DNA of 64,000 nucleotides, from positions 2,163,501 through 2,227,500 of the forward strand of contig JAWRVZ010000112.1 of NCBI GenBank assembly GCA_037043235.1, given 5' to 3'. This DNA is from Rhodeus uyekii. Its lineage: Eukaryota > Chordata > Actinopteri > Cypriniformes > Acheilognathidae. The position numbers and the translations under genes were made by a program. The stretch's first letter is position 1. Each line of letters opens with the position of its first letter. Shown piece after piece: positions 33,401 to 43,540 of the stretch. A model generated the notes under the pieces. That model was given only the letters and a program-made list of their open reading frames with translations. It did not search any database and was not told where the DNA came from.

Positions 33401-34970
33401 CGCTCCATTGTTCCATATGCAAAGTTCAGGACCCATGGATCTTGTATGCATTGATTTTCTTTCCATCGAAGCAGATTCTCGCAATGTATGTGATGTGTTA
33501 GTGGTAACTGACCATTACACCCGTTATGCTCAAGCTTTTCCCACTAAGGATCAAAAGGCTTCTACTGTGGCAAAGACTCTATGGGAAAAGTATTTCATCC
33601 ATTATGGACTTCCAACTCGAATACACTCCGACCAGGGAAGAGATTTTGAGAGCCGGTTGGTTTCTGACATGTTGAGCATGCTAGGAGTAAAGAAGTCAAG
33701 GACCTCCCCTTACCATCCGCAAGGTGATCCGCAACCGGAGAGGTTCAACCGGACTTTGTTGGACATGCTGGGTACCCTTGAGCCTAGGCAGAAGTGCAAG
33801 TGGAGTCAGCACATAGCGCATCTCGTGCATGCATATAATTGTACTGTTAATGAGGCCACTGGATTTTCCCCTTATTACCTTATGTTTGGTAGAGAGGCCC
33901 GATTACCTGTTGATGTATGTTTTGGTGTTTCCCCTGACAACACTTCGCCAGCATCATATTTGAAATATGTGACCAAAATGAAGCAGGAATTACAGATAGC
34001 TCATCAGTTAGCTCAGGCCACTGCTGAAAAGATGAATCAGAGTAACAAAGAAAGGTATGACCAGAAAGTTCGCTATCATAGTCTGAATGTTGGAGACAGA
34101 GTTTTGATTCGAAACCTTGGCCTAAAGGGAAAACAAAAGCTTGCAGACAGGTGGAGTGCTAAACCCTATGTAGTGGAGAATCAATTGTCTGGTATTCCTG
34201 TGTATCGTTTGATTCCTGTTGATGGTGAGGGGCCAGTTAAAGTCCTGCATCGTAATCACATCCTGCCATTGGGACAGGCAGTCAGGTTACATCCTCAAGT
34301 AGATAACAGACCTACCCCTTCGCCTAGAGCTTTAAGGCGCAGGAAAGCAAAAGAGAAGCAGAAATCAGCTGAGTTAGCAAATTCTTCTACTGTGGTTGAC
34401 TCAGTTCAAAGGGAATGTAGTTCTTCTGATTCAGAGTCTGATTTTGGGTTTTATGTTGAAGATGTGGCAGAGAAAATTCAGAGTGAAACACCTGTACAAG
34501 ATGTAGAATGCTTAGACTTGAGTGATTCTCATGGTGATTCAGAAGCACTGATAGTTCCATGTCAGAGTGAAAATCCTGATGTTGACAATGTTGATTTGAG
34601 TGATGATGTAATGGCTGTAGGTCATGAGAATGTTATTCAGACTCCTGCTAATGCTGATGAAGGTACTGGAGTTCAGTCAAGTGAAGAACCTTCCGAAGTA
34701 CGTAGATCATGTAGGGAGAGAAAGCCTAATACACGATTTACATATGATACATTGGGAGAGCCGCATACTAAGATCATTTGTACCAAGCAATGTAGTGTAA
34801 ATGTAGCCTTTACCAATGCTTTGTATTCTTCTAGTGGCTATGAAAGTTCTCATGTTTGGTGGTGTCATGCAGATGCATTATGCAATGTATGTAGTCAGAA
34901 ACCTACACTTATACCCATGAGTTTTAGTTCTGTCTTTAGTAAATTAGGGACCAAAGTTAGATGGTGTTAA
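30342..34970 (+). CDS. pol: pol polyprotein: protease, reverse transcriptase, RNase H, integrase
   Basis: The frame is open from 30342 and is expected to be read by -1 frameshifting from gag. From the GTG at 30411 it is 1,519 codons, and residues here are numbered from that GTG, which I do not regard as the true start. The aspartic protease has LLDSGSQ near 50-56. RT follows at about 340-590, with MCVDYRTLNQR, LDLRSGYYQI and the catalytic YLDD at 503-506. RNase H has D679 in HVDAS, then LEFLALKWA and RTDNNPL. Integrase has an HHCC zinc-binding segment from H949 and a D1015, D1074, E1110 triad with 35 residues between the last two. A GPY/F-like segment (DRWSAKPYVVE) lies near 1250. The last roughly 220 residues form an acidic, Ser-rich tail of unknown function. 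No stop or frameshift interrupts it, and there is no chromodomain I can see. Confidence 0.95.
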   Translation, partial: GSQESKPEADENAPLAGKLKRGSVKERHGAPANPRSPHVSLLLDDGQSKLPAGLVGPVSEVPVQIEGIYTRALLDSGSQVTLLYRSFYDKHLKHLPLQPVENLEIWGLSSHKYPYDGYLPLKLEFTESVAGVHQVVDTLAIVCPDPLKREGIAILVGTNTSLVRKLLESCREQAGEKFLNVLTIHPVIREAFEFIQKTDMSQGDPNRHGTVWFAKPSPIVLKPGQVMQLPGLPKFPGQTTESLLLVDNAEVNDSFTSDLQVRHEVHSATIVSSRRVMVTVRNPSTREVCIKRGTPLARVFPVTLVPQLSSSQQSEQGALTPVSFDFGDSPMPEEAKRLLCEEMLKRKEVFSLHEWDVGCSKSTTHEIRLKDSRPFRERSRRLAPADLEDVRRHLQELKGAGIISESRSPYASPIVVVRKKTGKVRMCVDYRTLNQRTIPDQYTVPRIEDALHSLSGSKWFTVLDLRSGYYQIPMSDADKEKTAFICPLGFYEFERMPQGICGAPATFQRVMERTVGDMNFLEVLVYLDDLIVFGRTLEEHQQRLLKVLDRLREEGLKLSLDKCQFGRTSVNYVGHIVSQDGISTDPSKIEAVVSWPKPQTVTELRAFLGFCGYYRRFVKDFSKLCRPLNELLTGYSSTSCKKKKKIHSPVRDVNASHKVSEPFGSRWTAQCDVAFQTLKDCLTQAPVLAFADAQKPYVLHVDASMNGLGGVLYQEHDEGLCPVTFISRSLSPSEKNYPVHKLEFLALKWAIVDRLHDYLYGVQFEVRTDNNPLTYIMKSAKLDATGHRWLSALTTYNFSLKYRPGRKNVDADALSRRPTTHQCADDEWQEIPASGFRAFCQGMSVKKMTDCVSYPCVVQQIGAHISAVPKAYCQATVLVADHLPEFNPTEIQAAQKNDVHLGEVWEAVCQKKPASSISHNHPVMKLLKREWEKLSIDNGLLYRTIKQPSDQRVKRQLVLPKQYHNMVLKSLHDEIGHLGFDKSYSLVRDRFYWPRMKRDVEAYCKTCERCIKRKTLPQRAAPLFHMQSSGPMDLVCIDFLSIEADSRNVCDVLVVTDHYTRYAQAFPTKDQKASTVAKTLWEKYFIHYGLPTRIHSDQGRDFESRLVSDMLSMLGVKKSRTSPYHPQGDPQPERFNRTLLDMLGTLEPRQKCKWSQHIAHLVHAYNCTVNEATGFSPYYLMFGREARLPVDVCFGVSPDNTSPASYLKYVTKMKQELQIAHQLAQATAEKMNQSNKERYDQKVRYHSLNVGDRVLIRNLGLKGKQKLADRWSAKPYVVENQLSGIPVYRLIPVDGEGPVKVLHRNHILPLGQAVRLHPQVDNRPTPSPRALRRRKAKEKQKSAELANSSTVVDSVQRECSSSDSESDFGFYVEDVAEKIQSETPVQDVECLDLSDSHGDSEALIVPCQSENPDVDNVDLSDDVMAVGHENVIQTPANADEGTGVQSSEEPSEVRRSCRERKPNTRFTYDTLGEPHTKIICTKQCSVNVAFTNALYSSSGYESSHVWWCHADALCNVCSQKPTLIPMSFSSVFSKLGTKVRWC
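30390..30396 (+). promoter_or_regulatory. -1 programmed ribosomal frameshift site G GGA AAC
   Basis: In the gag frame the codons are CAG GGA AAC, so GGGAAAC sits exactly as X XXY YYZ. A -1 slip at this point leads into the pol frame, which is open from 30342 onward and 16 bases before the gag stop. Six bases downstream a 7-bp stem can form (30403-30409 with 30427-30433, one G-U). Bases in its loop (30416-30421) can pair perfectly with 30444-30449, giving an H-type pseudoknot with a 5-base inner loop. Pol lacks a convincing ATG, which fits frameshift expression. Efficiency is unknown. Confidence 0.85.
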
Positions 34971-35008
34971 TGTTTACTATGACCAGCATGGGGGCATACT
35001 GGATTTTT

Positions 35009-35021
35009 GGTGGGGGGAGTG
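35009..35021 (+). promoter_or_regulatory. polypurine tract
   Basis: The tract GGTGGGGGGAGTG immediately precedes the 3' LTR. It is the expected primer for plus-strand DNA synthesis, although it is interrupted by T. Confidence 0.7.
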
Positions 35022-36164
35022 TGTAGGGACCCCTAAAGTATTTATTTTTGTTTGTAACAATGTAACATTTATATACATGTATTTCATTATTTTGGTTTAA
35101 ATGTACCTACATTATTTTATTTGTTATAATGTACGTGAGTTCACTAAACACTTTTGTTTCATATTCACTGACATTGTTTATTGGTTGAAAGTTCATCAAT
35201 GTTGACCAATGACTGTGGAGCATGTTCAACGTGAGTTGCGTCAACGTGAGTTGCGTACAGAGACTGTGTCACGCATGTGGAAGAGAGAAGATTTCGATTG
35301 CTGTCAGTGCGAGAGTGCGTCACTGCTCTGGAGACATTTTGTGGAAAATATTATGCCCAAAGCAAGAATTGACGACTTTACTTTCGTTTTGTGTTTCAGT
35401 TTATAAACTGTCAGCTAAATAGTCTTTTTGTTTCCGTGGTTACGGCGAGTCAACGCGCCGCAATTCTATCTGCGCCACGAGGGCCTAGTGACGCTCATTC
35501 CGACCATTTCACGATCAACGAGTGCCATTGAAGACACGGAGCATCGCGCTGGATTTGCGGGATTGGATTCATCGTGCTGTGGATTCATCGGGACTGCCGA
35601 ATGTGGATTCATGGTGGATTGTCATCTACATTTTCATGTGCACCAACGATCGGGATCCAACGGTAACATGTGACTATTTGACTGTGTGACTCATTTGCAT
35701 TACGTGACGGAAGGACTGTGTTAACCTGTTAAGTTTGCAATTTATTGGGGTTTAAAAGACATTCAGAGTTTTGCATCACTAGAGACTGAACTAAATTGAG
35801 TTTACATTTTGAACTTGGGAAAAAGGGATATTCACATTTGAGTTAAAGAGAAACTACATAATTTCATATTTCTTTTATTTGAAGTTTATTTTTGTTTGTG
35901 AGGGGGTATTTCATTTATGTTAAAATAAATTGTTATTCTTTCTTTATTTACTTGATGTCTGCTATTTTATATTCTATTTTGTAAATTAACAACTAACTGA
36001 TTTTGGGTAAAAGTAATTCACAGAGTTTGTTATTAGGGAAGAAAGAGTGTGAAATTATTGAAATTAGAGAAATACCGGCCTAATTCACCATTCTACTGCC
36101 GGGAATCTAGGTTTTCCTATATTTTGGAAATATTTCTAGCCTTAGGGTTAAGAAAAGGGTTACA
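35022..36164 (+). repeat. 3' LTR of the intact gypsy element
   Basis: 1,143 bp, same length and, as far as I can read, same sequence as the 5' LTR, including the 15-bp duplication at 35227-35256. It is followed by the target duplication GTGC (36165-36168). Confidence 0.96.
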
Positions 36165-36168
36165 GTGC

Positions 36169-37844
36169 TATGACACAAGCAGCAGTCTAATTACATTACA
36201 AATATGAACTCGTCCTCGGCATTTCAGTAATTGGTTGAAACCTTAGCGTTTTTTGGTCTCTCTCACCATCCTTTCTTTTTACCTCCCTCACACAAACACA
36301 CAGGCATTTACTGTACACAGCAGGAAGGCGCACACACATAGAAGAAACACTAAAAGTGAATGTGTTTTGAAAATTTGATGCACAGACTGGTTTTAGTCCA
36401 CAAGCAGTTTTATAGATACATTTAATCAAGAAATTGAAGATTTTAAAATAAATGATAAATATTCAACAAAAAGAAGGATCTATTGATTGTCTTGTGTTTA
36501 TGTGCTCTTATCCTGCTTCCTCATTTCCTTTCAGTCACTTATTTAATTGAGTGTGTTCACACACACATCCATGCTGAATATACAAAAAATGTCTACATGC
36601 CCTATGTAACTGAATGTCCATATATTTCAACATATACTAAATACATGCAAAAATGTATGCATGTCCCCATGTTGTAACCATTTTAGTTATGTCTGGTAGT
36701 TAGTTTTGGATGTTTAAATACTTGGTGTAAAGAGAGACTCATCTGCCTATATATTTTAGCCCTGCAATGTCTAGTCTCTAAAATGTTCTCGCTGTATGCT
36801 TGAAACAATTATGTAGATTATGGGATGCTAATTCCTCATATTATATTATGGGATAATAATTCCTCATATTAATTATATCGCCTATTTGAGCCAAAGTCTG
36901 ACAAATCCAACACACCTCGTAAAATATGCTAACTAGTTGGGAAAGCAGACAAAGGAAACTTAATTTGAACTTCCTGGGGACCCAAGGAAGCAGCAAAACC
37001 GACATGTCAGTATCAAAACAAATAACTCTTCGAACACATAGTATGATGATTTATAAGCTGCTCTCAAAAAGGTTAACCATATGTAAGTTGATATTCTGTT
37101 ACTCTCTCTCACTCTACATATTTCCCTTCTTCGGTATAGCAATGACAGACTGGTAGATGAGGCAAACACACTTCATAAATGACATGGTAAAAAAAAAAAG
37201 TTAACCTCCCACTCAGTATGGAAGTGATACGTTTTTGACTTCTCACTTTGAGCAGCTCCCTCTCTCACTTTTATATAGTTTTTTTTTTTTTTAAGTTTGC
37301 TTCCAATTTATTTTAATCTTGCTATCTTGTTTTGCAGCCTTTGGCGCTGTTGTGCACATGCGCATTGACCCATGTGTCAGAAAAAGGTCAGATGTCAGAC
37401 TTGCTGCCCTATATGTCAATCAAGTGACAAATTTCAAAGTGAGGACTAATGATTGGGTGATGTCTACTTTGTTAATTACATGCAATCTACCCACACTACC
37501 TTTGCGATCAACAGGTAGATTGCAATCGACGTATTGGGCTCCCCTAAATTAAACTGACTACCTTTACATTAAACAGTTTTAATGCACACCTTCAGACAGA
37601 TCTAGGTAAACAATGGAAGATGGTACAAGCACATTTAATAAGTCCCTGTTACATGTCTTAAATCTTGATAAATGCCATTAGTTTGATGAAAATGCACCAA
37701 ATGTCATTATAAAATGTTTTCTTCTGTGATTCTCCAACTTGCACAGTCATGTGGAGTGAGTCACTATGAATAAAAAGACTGTCAGCTGGTGGGATGTTCA
37801 CAGACCAGCACAATGACTGAAAAGGAGCAAATATGTGGAATAAT
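36169..37844. other. non-coding interval
   Basis: AT-rich intergenic DNA with short CACAC tracts. No supported gene. A T-run lies near 37280-37292. Confidence 0.5.
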
Positions 37845-37921
37845 TTGCGCCAATAATACTGAACGAATCATTTGTGAAAACGAACAAAAATACACTCCGG
37901 GAATGAAAACAAACTAACCTC

Positions 37922-37952
<31 letters not shown>

Positions 37953-38880
37953 TCAAAACAACTTTTTTTTTTTTTCACAGTTCCCTAATCTACGGTATCG
38001 CTGACTGTGGTTTATGAACAGAAATAAAACTGTACAGATTTCTGTATTAAGCTTACCTCATGCTGCGAGGATGATGTTGAGGCTTTCTCATGTCTATTAA
38101 CGTCCTATAATAAACTATTTGTCATAACAAGGCACGGACACAGACGTGAGTACAAACAGGCAGTTTATTTGAGCACAGGGCACGGGAAACAGTAACTGGT
38201 GAACAGAGTGCAGGAGTGAAGGGGTTGGAGAAGTGGCTTATCTGAAGAAGAGTCTTGACAGAAGTCTTGGAGATCGCTGGATCCTTGGATGGAGTGACAC
38301 TTGGAGAAGTAGCTTGGCGTACACACAGAGAGGGAGTCTGAAGCATAAGTGAGACCAGACACTGAGTGCTGGGTGCAGGCTGGTGAAATAGTGTTTCCTT
38401 GATTAGGGACAGGTGCAGGTGCTCAGTACTCAGGGGATTGTGAACGAGTGGGCGGAGCGTGGGAGTCTGGCACAGGGGGCGTGGCTGAGTCCATGACACT
38501 ATTATTATTCGTGTGTGTGTGTGTGTGTGTGTTTATATATGGCCCGCATGTACTCCAAAATTCGCGTCACTGAAGTAACTACTTCCGGTTCAAGGAGCCG
38601 TCAATCCAAATCTCACAAGCCAATGAGATCGATCAGCTGTTAAGCCCCGCCCACATAGTAGGTTTGAGTCAGAAAGACATTAAATGAAAATTTTGAAAGT
38701 GAAAACGTAAACTCTGGCAGCGCATTCGTAAACCACAGTTCGCGAAACCGCAGTTCAGGGAACTGTCAACAAATAATGCAGTTTATTTGAAAACAATGTT
38801 AATTTCTTCAGAGTGAGGTTAGTTTTTTAATTCCCGGAGTGTATTTTTGTTTGTTTTCACAAATGCTATTGGCTAATTAA
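37845..38880. mobile_element. long-TIR fold-back DNA element, hosts a solo LTR
   Basis: The left arm at about 37873-38015 and the right arm at about 38727-38870 are imperfect reverse complements. They share TTTGTGAAAACRAACAAAAA, ATACACTCCGGGAAT, ACTAACCTC, CAGTTCCCT and CTGTGGTTTA. The left arm holds a 27-base A-run (37922-37948). The middle contains the LTR at 38120-38498 and a GT microsatellite at 38506-38531. Outer boundaries are approximate and no target duplication was found, so the superfamily is open. Without the LTR insertion the element is about 650 bp. Confidence 0.65.
38120..38498 (-). mobile_element. solo LTR, target duplication CTATT
   Basis: 379 bp with TGTCAT at one end and ATGACA at the other. 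CTATT is present on both sides (38115-38119 and 38499-38503). On the minus strand CAAATAAACTGCC near the end supplies a poly(A) signal, which sets the orientation. The GC-rich GGGGGCGTGGC part is typical of fish gypsy LTRs. The 125-codon frame across it is incidental. Confidence 0.9.
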
Positions 38881-39779
38881 CTCCATATCAAAAGGAAGAG
38901 TTTCAATACTGATTATGTGACAGAAATTAAAATTAATTGTATTTATTAAAATTTATTACTTAAAAAAAAACTGCTTGGTAACACACAATAAGGTTTAACA
39001 GTTTTTGATATGGACTAAGAATGAACAATACTTCTGAAGAATTTATTTATCTTATTTAGTTGTGGGTCCTTTGGCAGACATTCACTAATACATTAAAATC
39101 AAGTTGTATTTGTTAAAAGTAGTTTATGCACTGAGAACATGAACAACTATCTTTTGTTGCATTTTTATTAACTAATGTTGAAAAATATGTTTGTTAACTA
39201 ATGGTAGTTAATACACTAACAAATGTCAACAAAATACACCTTATTGTGTTAGTGATACAGACAGATTTCTTATTTTTTTCTTTTCTGCATGTTGACTTTA
39301 ACTATGGTACATGTTGTACACACACCCACACTCTGACAGACACACATCATGAATGATCTGAGCATCTGGTGACCTCAAGGTCAACTTAATGCTTGAATAA
39401 TCTGTCTCTGTATCATTTTGTACTCATAGAGAAGGTCACTTAGATCACTTAAGCATCATTGCTATTATAAAACAACCTGACACCTGAGACCATATGCCAT
39501 ATAACAAAGGTCCTCAAGTGCACTGATATCCCCTGATCTAATGTAATTGAAATGATATAACCACAGGACAGGAGCTGGGTGATTTCAGTTTAGGTCTTAG
39601 TGAAGGGCTGCTAAACCAACCTATTACTCCAAGCTTATTCAAACTTTTCCCTCATAAATTTTATTCCTTCTCAACAAATGCACATCTTTTTTCAGTGCAC
39701 TCTAAGAAAAGTGCATAAATATTGTGTCAAATATACTATTAATATAAAATACTTTTAGGTAATACTTTAGATTACAACC
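38881..39779. other. non-coding interval
   Basis: AT-rich sequence with no gene or clear repeat. Confidence 0.5.
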
Positions 39780-41565
39780 CGTAAAGTATTGCGTGAGCAT
39801 AGCGAATCGCCCTCGTTTAATTAAACTAGTACACTGTTTAAATAAGCGATACTGGCCTTGTATTTCATGGAGGAGTAGAAGTATAAAAGGAGGAGACACG
39901 AAAGTTGAGGAGGAGTGAGGGTCAGGCCTGGATTTATATTGTGTTCACTTTCATGGGAACTCGAGCGGCTTTGAAAACGCTAGGTGAATGCCTTGGCATT
40001 TAGTCTCGTGAAGCACTGTAAAGTCAATCACAGGATGAATGTTGCGGGTCGGTGACGTTATGATCTAGGATCATAAAAGGATGCTGGAAACCAGAAGCGG
40101 CAGCTTTGAGTGTCTTTAGCAAAGCTCTAGGTCGGTTGTGCTTGTGTGAAGCTGGTTGATCTCTGTGTGTGAAACAAAAGTAAATCTTTCCCTTGCTAGT
40201 TTAAAAAGACAAGGGACTTCCAAAACTTTATATTAATGGCGAACCAACAAGTTTTAGAGTGTGTGCTTCCCTGCCCTCACTAGAGCTGGTAGGGCTACAC
40301 ATCTCTTATGTTAGACTTGTTTGGATCAGAGTACACACAGTCAGTGCTTGAGGGCACTGGCTATATGCTGCATCGCCCTTCTCCCCTCAACAAAAAAATA
40401 ACTAAATGGAGGTTTCTACAACCTTTTTGCCACCCAGGTTTGCATTCTCGGGGCTCGGATCCTGCTGTTGCAGAGGCTTAGTGGCAATCTTTGTTCCGGG
40501 GTTCTCATGATACAACAAACATTTGGATCTGGCAGCAGTGTTTGAGACGGGCTCTGCCTTATCTCAGCCCTTTCCTGGCAGATCTGTTCCTATGCCTGGA
40601 TCCAGAGGCACACTCTAGGGCAGTTTCTTCTAACCAGGTAGGGACACACTGATGCTGAAACGATCCAGCTCTGAGTAGTTGGACGAGTTGGTGTCAAAGC
40701 TGGAGAGGAAGATTCAGCATCTTACTTCCAGGCCTACGAAGAGCTTGTCGAAGTTGTGAAATGCGCTGTCTCGTCACTAGGCATTAATACATAAATGAAT
40801 AAATATGACTGCCGAGATCAGGGACTCTAATCCTAATGAATGCATTTGGAGGTAAGTCCCCGGTGCTTCCCACCAAGCCATGCGGGTCACGTTACTTTGG
40901 TGGGCAGAGCATATTCCGCTACAACCTGGCAGTGGTAGGCTTAAGCACATTACTTATACTGCAGGCTTTACAAGGGGCTGCTCTGTTGCTCTGCCTCTTC
41001 AAGAAGTTGGCCACTCCAAAAAATATGGTTCTGGAAGCTATGGAGGGTTTTTTAAAAGAAAAAGATCCTGACGTCCCTCTGTCACCTCTGTGTCTTTTCG
41101 GTGACTCTGTCTAAGGATCTGTCATCAAGAGGTTTCAGTGGGTTTTGTATGGCAGGTGGCATTCAGGATACTTTGCCCTGCCGTCCTCAAACTGTGAACC
41201 AACCGCAGCCTCACAGCTCCTCTCCTAGGGCTGCTCAAGTGGGGTATCGCCACCCGTGACCCCGTCAAGAGAACCGGGGGTCGGGCCGACGCTCTCAGGC
41301 TAAGTCTCTGGCATGAGGGCAGATTTGAGGACCATCCTTGCTGCTAAGCAGGCTAAGAGCATGAGAATCTGACGCAAGTGCGCCAGGCCTCATTTGATCT
41401 TCCCCAACTGCCTCCCTAGAGCACTTAACCCTGGCGTTCCCCAAGAAACCGGGCCCTGTGGTGGATGTTCTTTCTGTACCCGAGGCCAGCCTCGAGAGGC
41501 TGGTTCCCTTAGTAGAGTTTCTGGCCATGTGGTCGCATCTGCCAAGTATCTCTTGTTGGTATCTC
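39780..41565 (+). pseudogene. DIRS-type retrotransposon relic, 5' part (terminal region and gag)
   Basis: The leader holds a TATA-like GTATAAAAGG near 39880 and AGCAAAGCTCTAGGTC near 40120. An ATG at 40236 begins a gag-like text with many stops, in which LFGSEYTQSVLEGTGYML resembles the Cys/Glu-rich start of fish DIRS gag (CLGxxHAxxALEG type). Near 41280-41370 MRADLRTILAAKQAKSM resembles the DLRTxxxAKR end of that gag. The matching 3' end of a DIRS element lies at 44031-44775 on the same strand, so the two are probably pieces of one insertion or of two relatives. Identification rests on remembered family features. Confidence 0.5.
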
Positions 41566-41855
41566 TGTTAGGCTTAGGCATGGAGTGCGAACAGAAGATG
41601 ACGAAAACAGCAGGTTTCATAATGGAAACTCTATAACGAAAAACAAAAGACTTCAAATATAAACCAAAACTGCACGCTAAGTACAAAACTCGGAATAAGG
41701 CCAAGGAGGAGAAACAAAGAACATTAATACACTTTACAAAGTCAACAACTTCAACAAACTACAAAGACTGATTAACAAGACAGGAGTGGGAAGAACATGG
41801 TAGATACACAGAAGGGACCTGGATGTGAATTACATGACGAGATGAGACTGTGACA
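41566..41855 (-). mobile_element. LTR-like block, orientation probably minus
   Basis: One end is TGTTAGGCTTAGG and the other ACTGTGACA, giving TG...CA ends over 290 bp, and it interrupts the DIRS relic. The flanks ATCTC and AAAAA do not match, so no target duplication supports it; the right flank is a low-complexity A/AT tract and may have changed. Confidence 0.4.
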
Positions 41856-43496
41856 AAAAAAAAATATATATATATATATTTTATATATATAAAAAAAACA
41901 TGCTTCCTTTCATATACATATTTGACCCTCCTACATTTCTCGACAGTTTTCAGTATCCCTCCACCACCCCGACTAGTCACTCTTGGCTTGTTTCTACCAC
42001 ACCCAGGAAAGATGAGGGGAGTAGTCTGGGTTCAGGCCAAATACCGAGTTCGGAGCCCTCTCCTCGGACAGCACACTAAATACGCATACCATTTACTGAA
42101 CTTGAATTATTTGTAAGGGTGAACTCGTGAAATATATCATTTGATAATGTTGAACAAAAAGCTCCACCGCATCACTTTAAATTAGTCCATCCCTAGTTAA
42201 TTCAAAGTTCATACCAACCAGATGTCTCAACATATGGCATTTACAGATATATATGGACATTTATAACTCTTACCTCTTTAGACACTTACAATCCAGACCT
42301 TTTGCAATGACATTCATGTTTCTTCATATGGCATTGGATTTTTTAACACTTCACTTTGAAATCAGGATAGATTAAAAAAGATTTTGTGAAAAGGAACAAA
42401 ACAGGCACATTCATTAATTAGGAGTGGCAGTGAAAGTCATTAGTTTTCCATCAATGTGTGTAATCTGACACATGACATTCATACTGTTAAGACGGTGACT
42501 CTAACTTCCCTGCTGACAAAACACTAAGTAGATAGCTTATAGGTGACAATATGCAATCAGTCTGATTGCTGTGCAGAAATGACCTCTTGTGCTGTGACAT
42601 AGAGAACTATCTGTCTAAATCCGGCTTAATTTTTAACTGCATCAATCATTTAAAGATAACAACCATACCCATTAGCTGCAGCTTCTTTTCTCAATTAATA
42701 TTTGTATTATATTTTCCCATATTCCAGCCATTTCTCTATGTGCATTTCATTATTTTATGGTTTGAAGGGATGCTTTTAATTGATAAAAAAGGGTCATTGT
42801 TTACGGACACACATCATACCTAAAATTTATGCCATTATTTACTTTGAAAATAAGCATCTTTAAGCTATTTGTTTTCATGCAGTGATAGTGACAGATTGAC
42901 TATCAAGCTTTGAGTAAGAAGTTATTCACAAATACTTTCATCTAGCCACTAGATTGGGGGGATGCAATGATAAAAACAAAAAAGGCAAAAAAAAACAATA
43001 ACAAAAGAAGCTTTTTCAAAGATCATTATTTGTATTATATCTCTCTCACACACACTCAGTCCAGTTCTTTCCAGTGTATGCATCTGAGGACAGATAGGAC
43101 AGGATGTTTGCATGGCAGCTCAAGGCTAGACCTGAAGCTGACTGACTGTGGACGCGTACTTCTGGCAGTCATAACCCACTCACTCTCACCTTCAAACTCC
43201 TAGTATATTAACCCTAAAAATTTTCAGATGAGGACATACAAACTGCTCTTACACTCTTAGGTAAGTGAGAATACTGGGGTGACTGGTGCTCACAAAGGCT
43301 TTTGGAAACATCTGTTCATACAAGTTAATGCTTTGTACTTTAGGAAATGCTTGAGGGTCAGGTCAAGGTCCTTCCAATTTTTTTTCAAAGAAATATTAGA
43401 GTGAAGATATGCAGAGACTTGGATTTCATAAAATAAACTGTGTGTAGTGTTTGCATGTGTATATGTGTGCATTTATGGAAATATGCTCCTTGAATG
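41856..43496. other. non-coding interval
   Basis: Starts with an A-run and (AT)n at 41856-41890. A GC-richer phrase near 42025-42075 (CCAAATACCGAGTTCGGAGC) looks repeat-derived but could not be assigned. The rest is AT-rich with no gene. Confidence 0.45.
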
Positions 43497-43540
43497 CAAT
43501 GTAAGTTGCTTTAGATAAACGCATCTGCCAAATGCATATA
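43497..43540 (+). repeat. SINE/LINE-type 3' tail
   Basis: TGTAAGTTGCTTTAGATAAA followed by CGCATCTGCCAAATGCA is the tail shared by abundant fish SINEs and their partner LINEs. The Tigger-like copy 2 is inserted directly after it. A second such tail occurs at 45368-45416. Confidence 0.6.

Larger units (their letters stand above)
27698..36164 (+). mobile_element. complete, apparently young Ty3/gypsy retrotransposon with PNMA-like gag (8,467 bp)
   Basis: All parts are present in order: 5' LTR, primer-binding site, gag, pol, polypurine tract and 3' LTR, flanked by GTGC at 27694-27697 and 36165-36168. The LTRs have the same length, and I found no difference on reading them side by side. Both long genes are open. 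The domain order PR-RT-RNase H-IN in pol is that of Ty3/gypsy (Metaviridae-type) elements, and no envelope gene is present. Identical LTRs mean the insertion is recent, since the two copies are made identical at integration. It may still be capable of movement, or be mobilised; expression cannot be judged. I recall zebrafish Gypsy12_DR as the element group related to mammalian PNMA genes, and this copy probably belongs near it. Confidence 0.96.

Noticed and set aside
38122..38499. 125-codon minus-strand frame
   Set aside because: It coincides exactly with a solo LTR flanked by a target duplication.
41566..41855. Confident solo LTR call
   Set aside because: TG...CA ends are present but flanks ATCTC and AAAAA do not match, so it is listed only as LTR-like.
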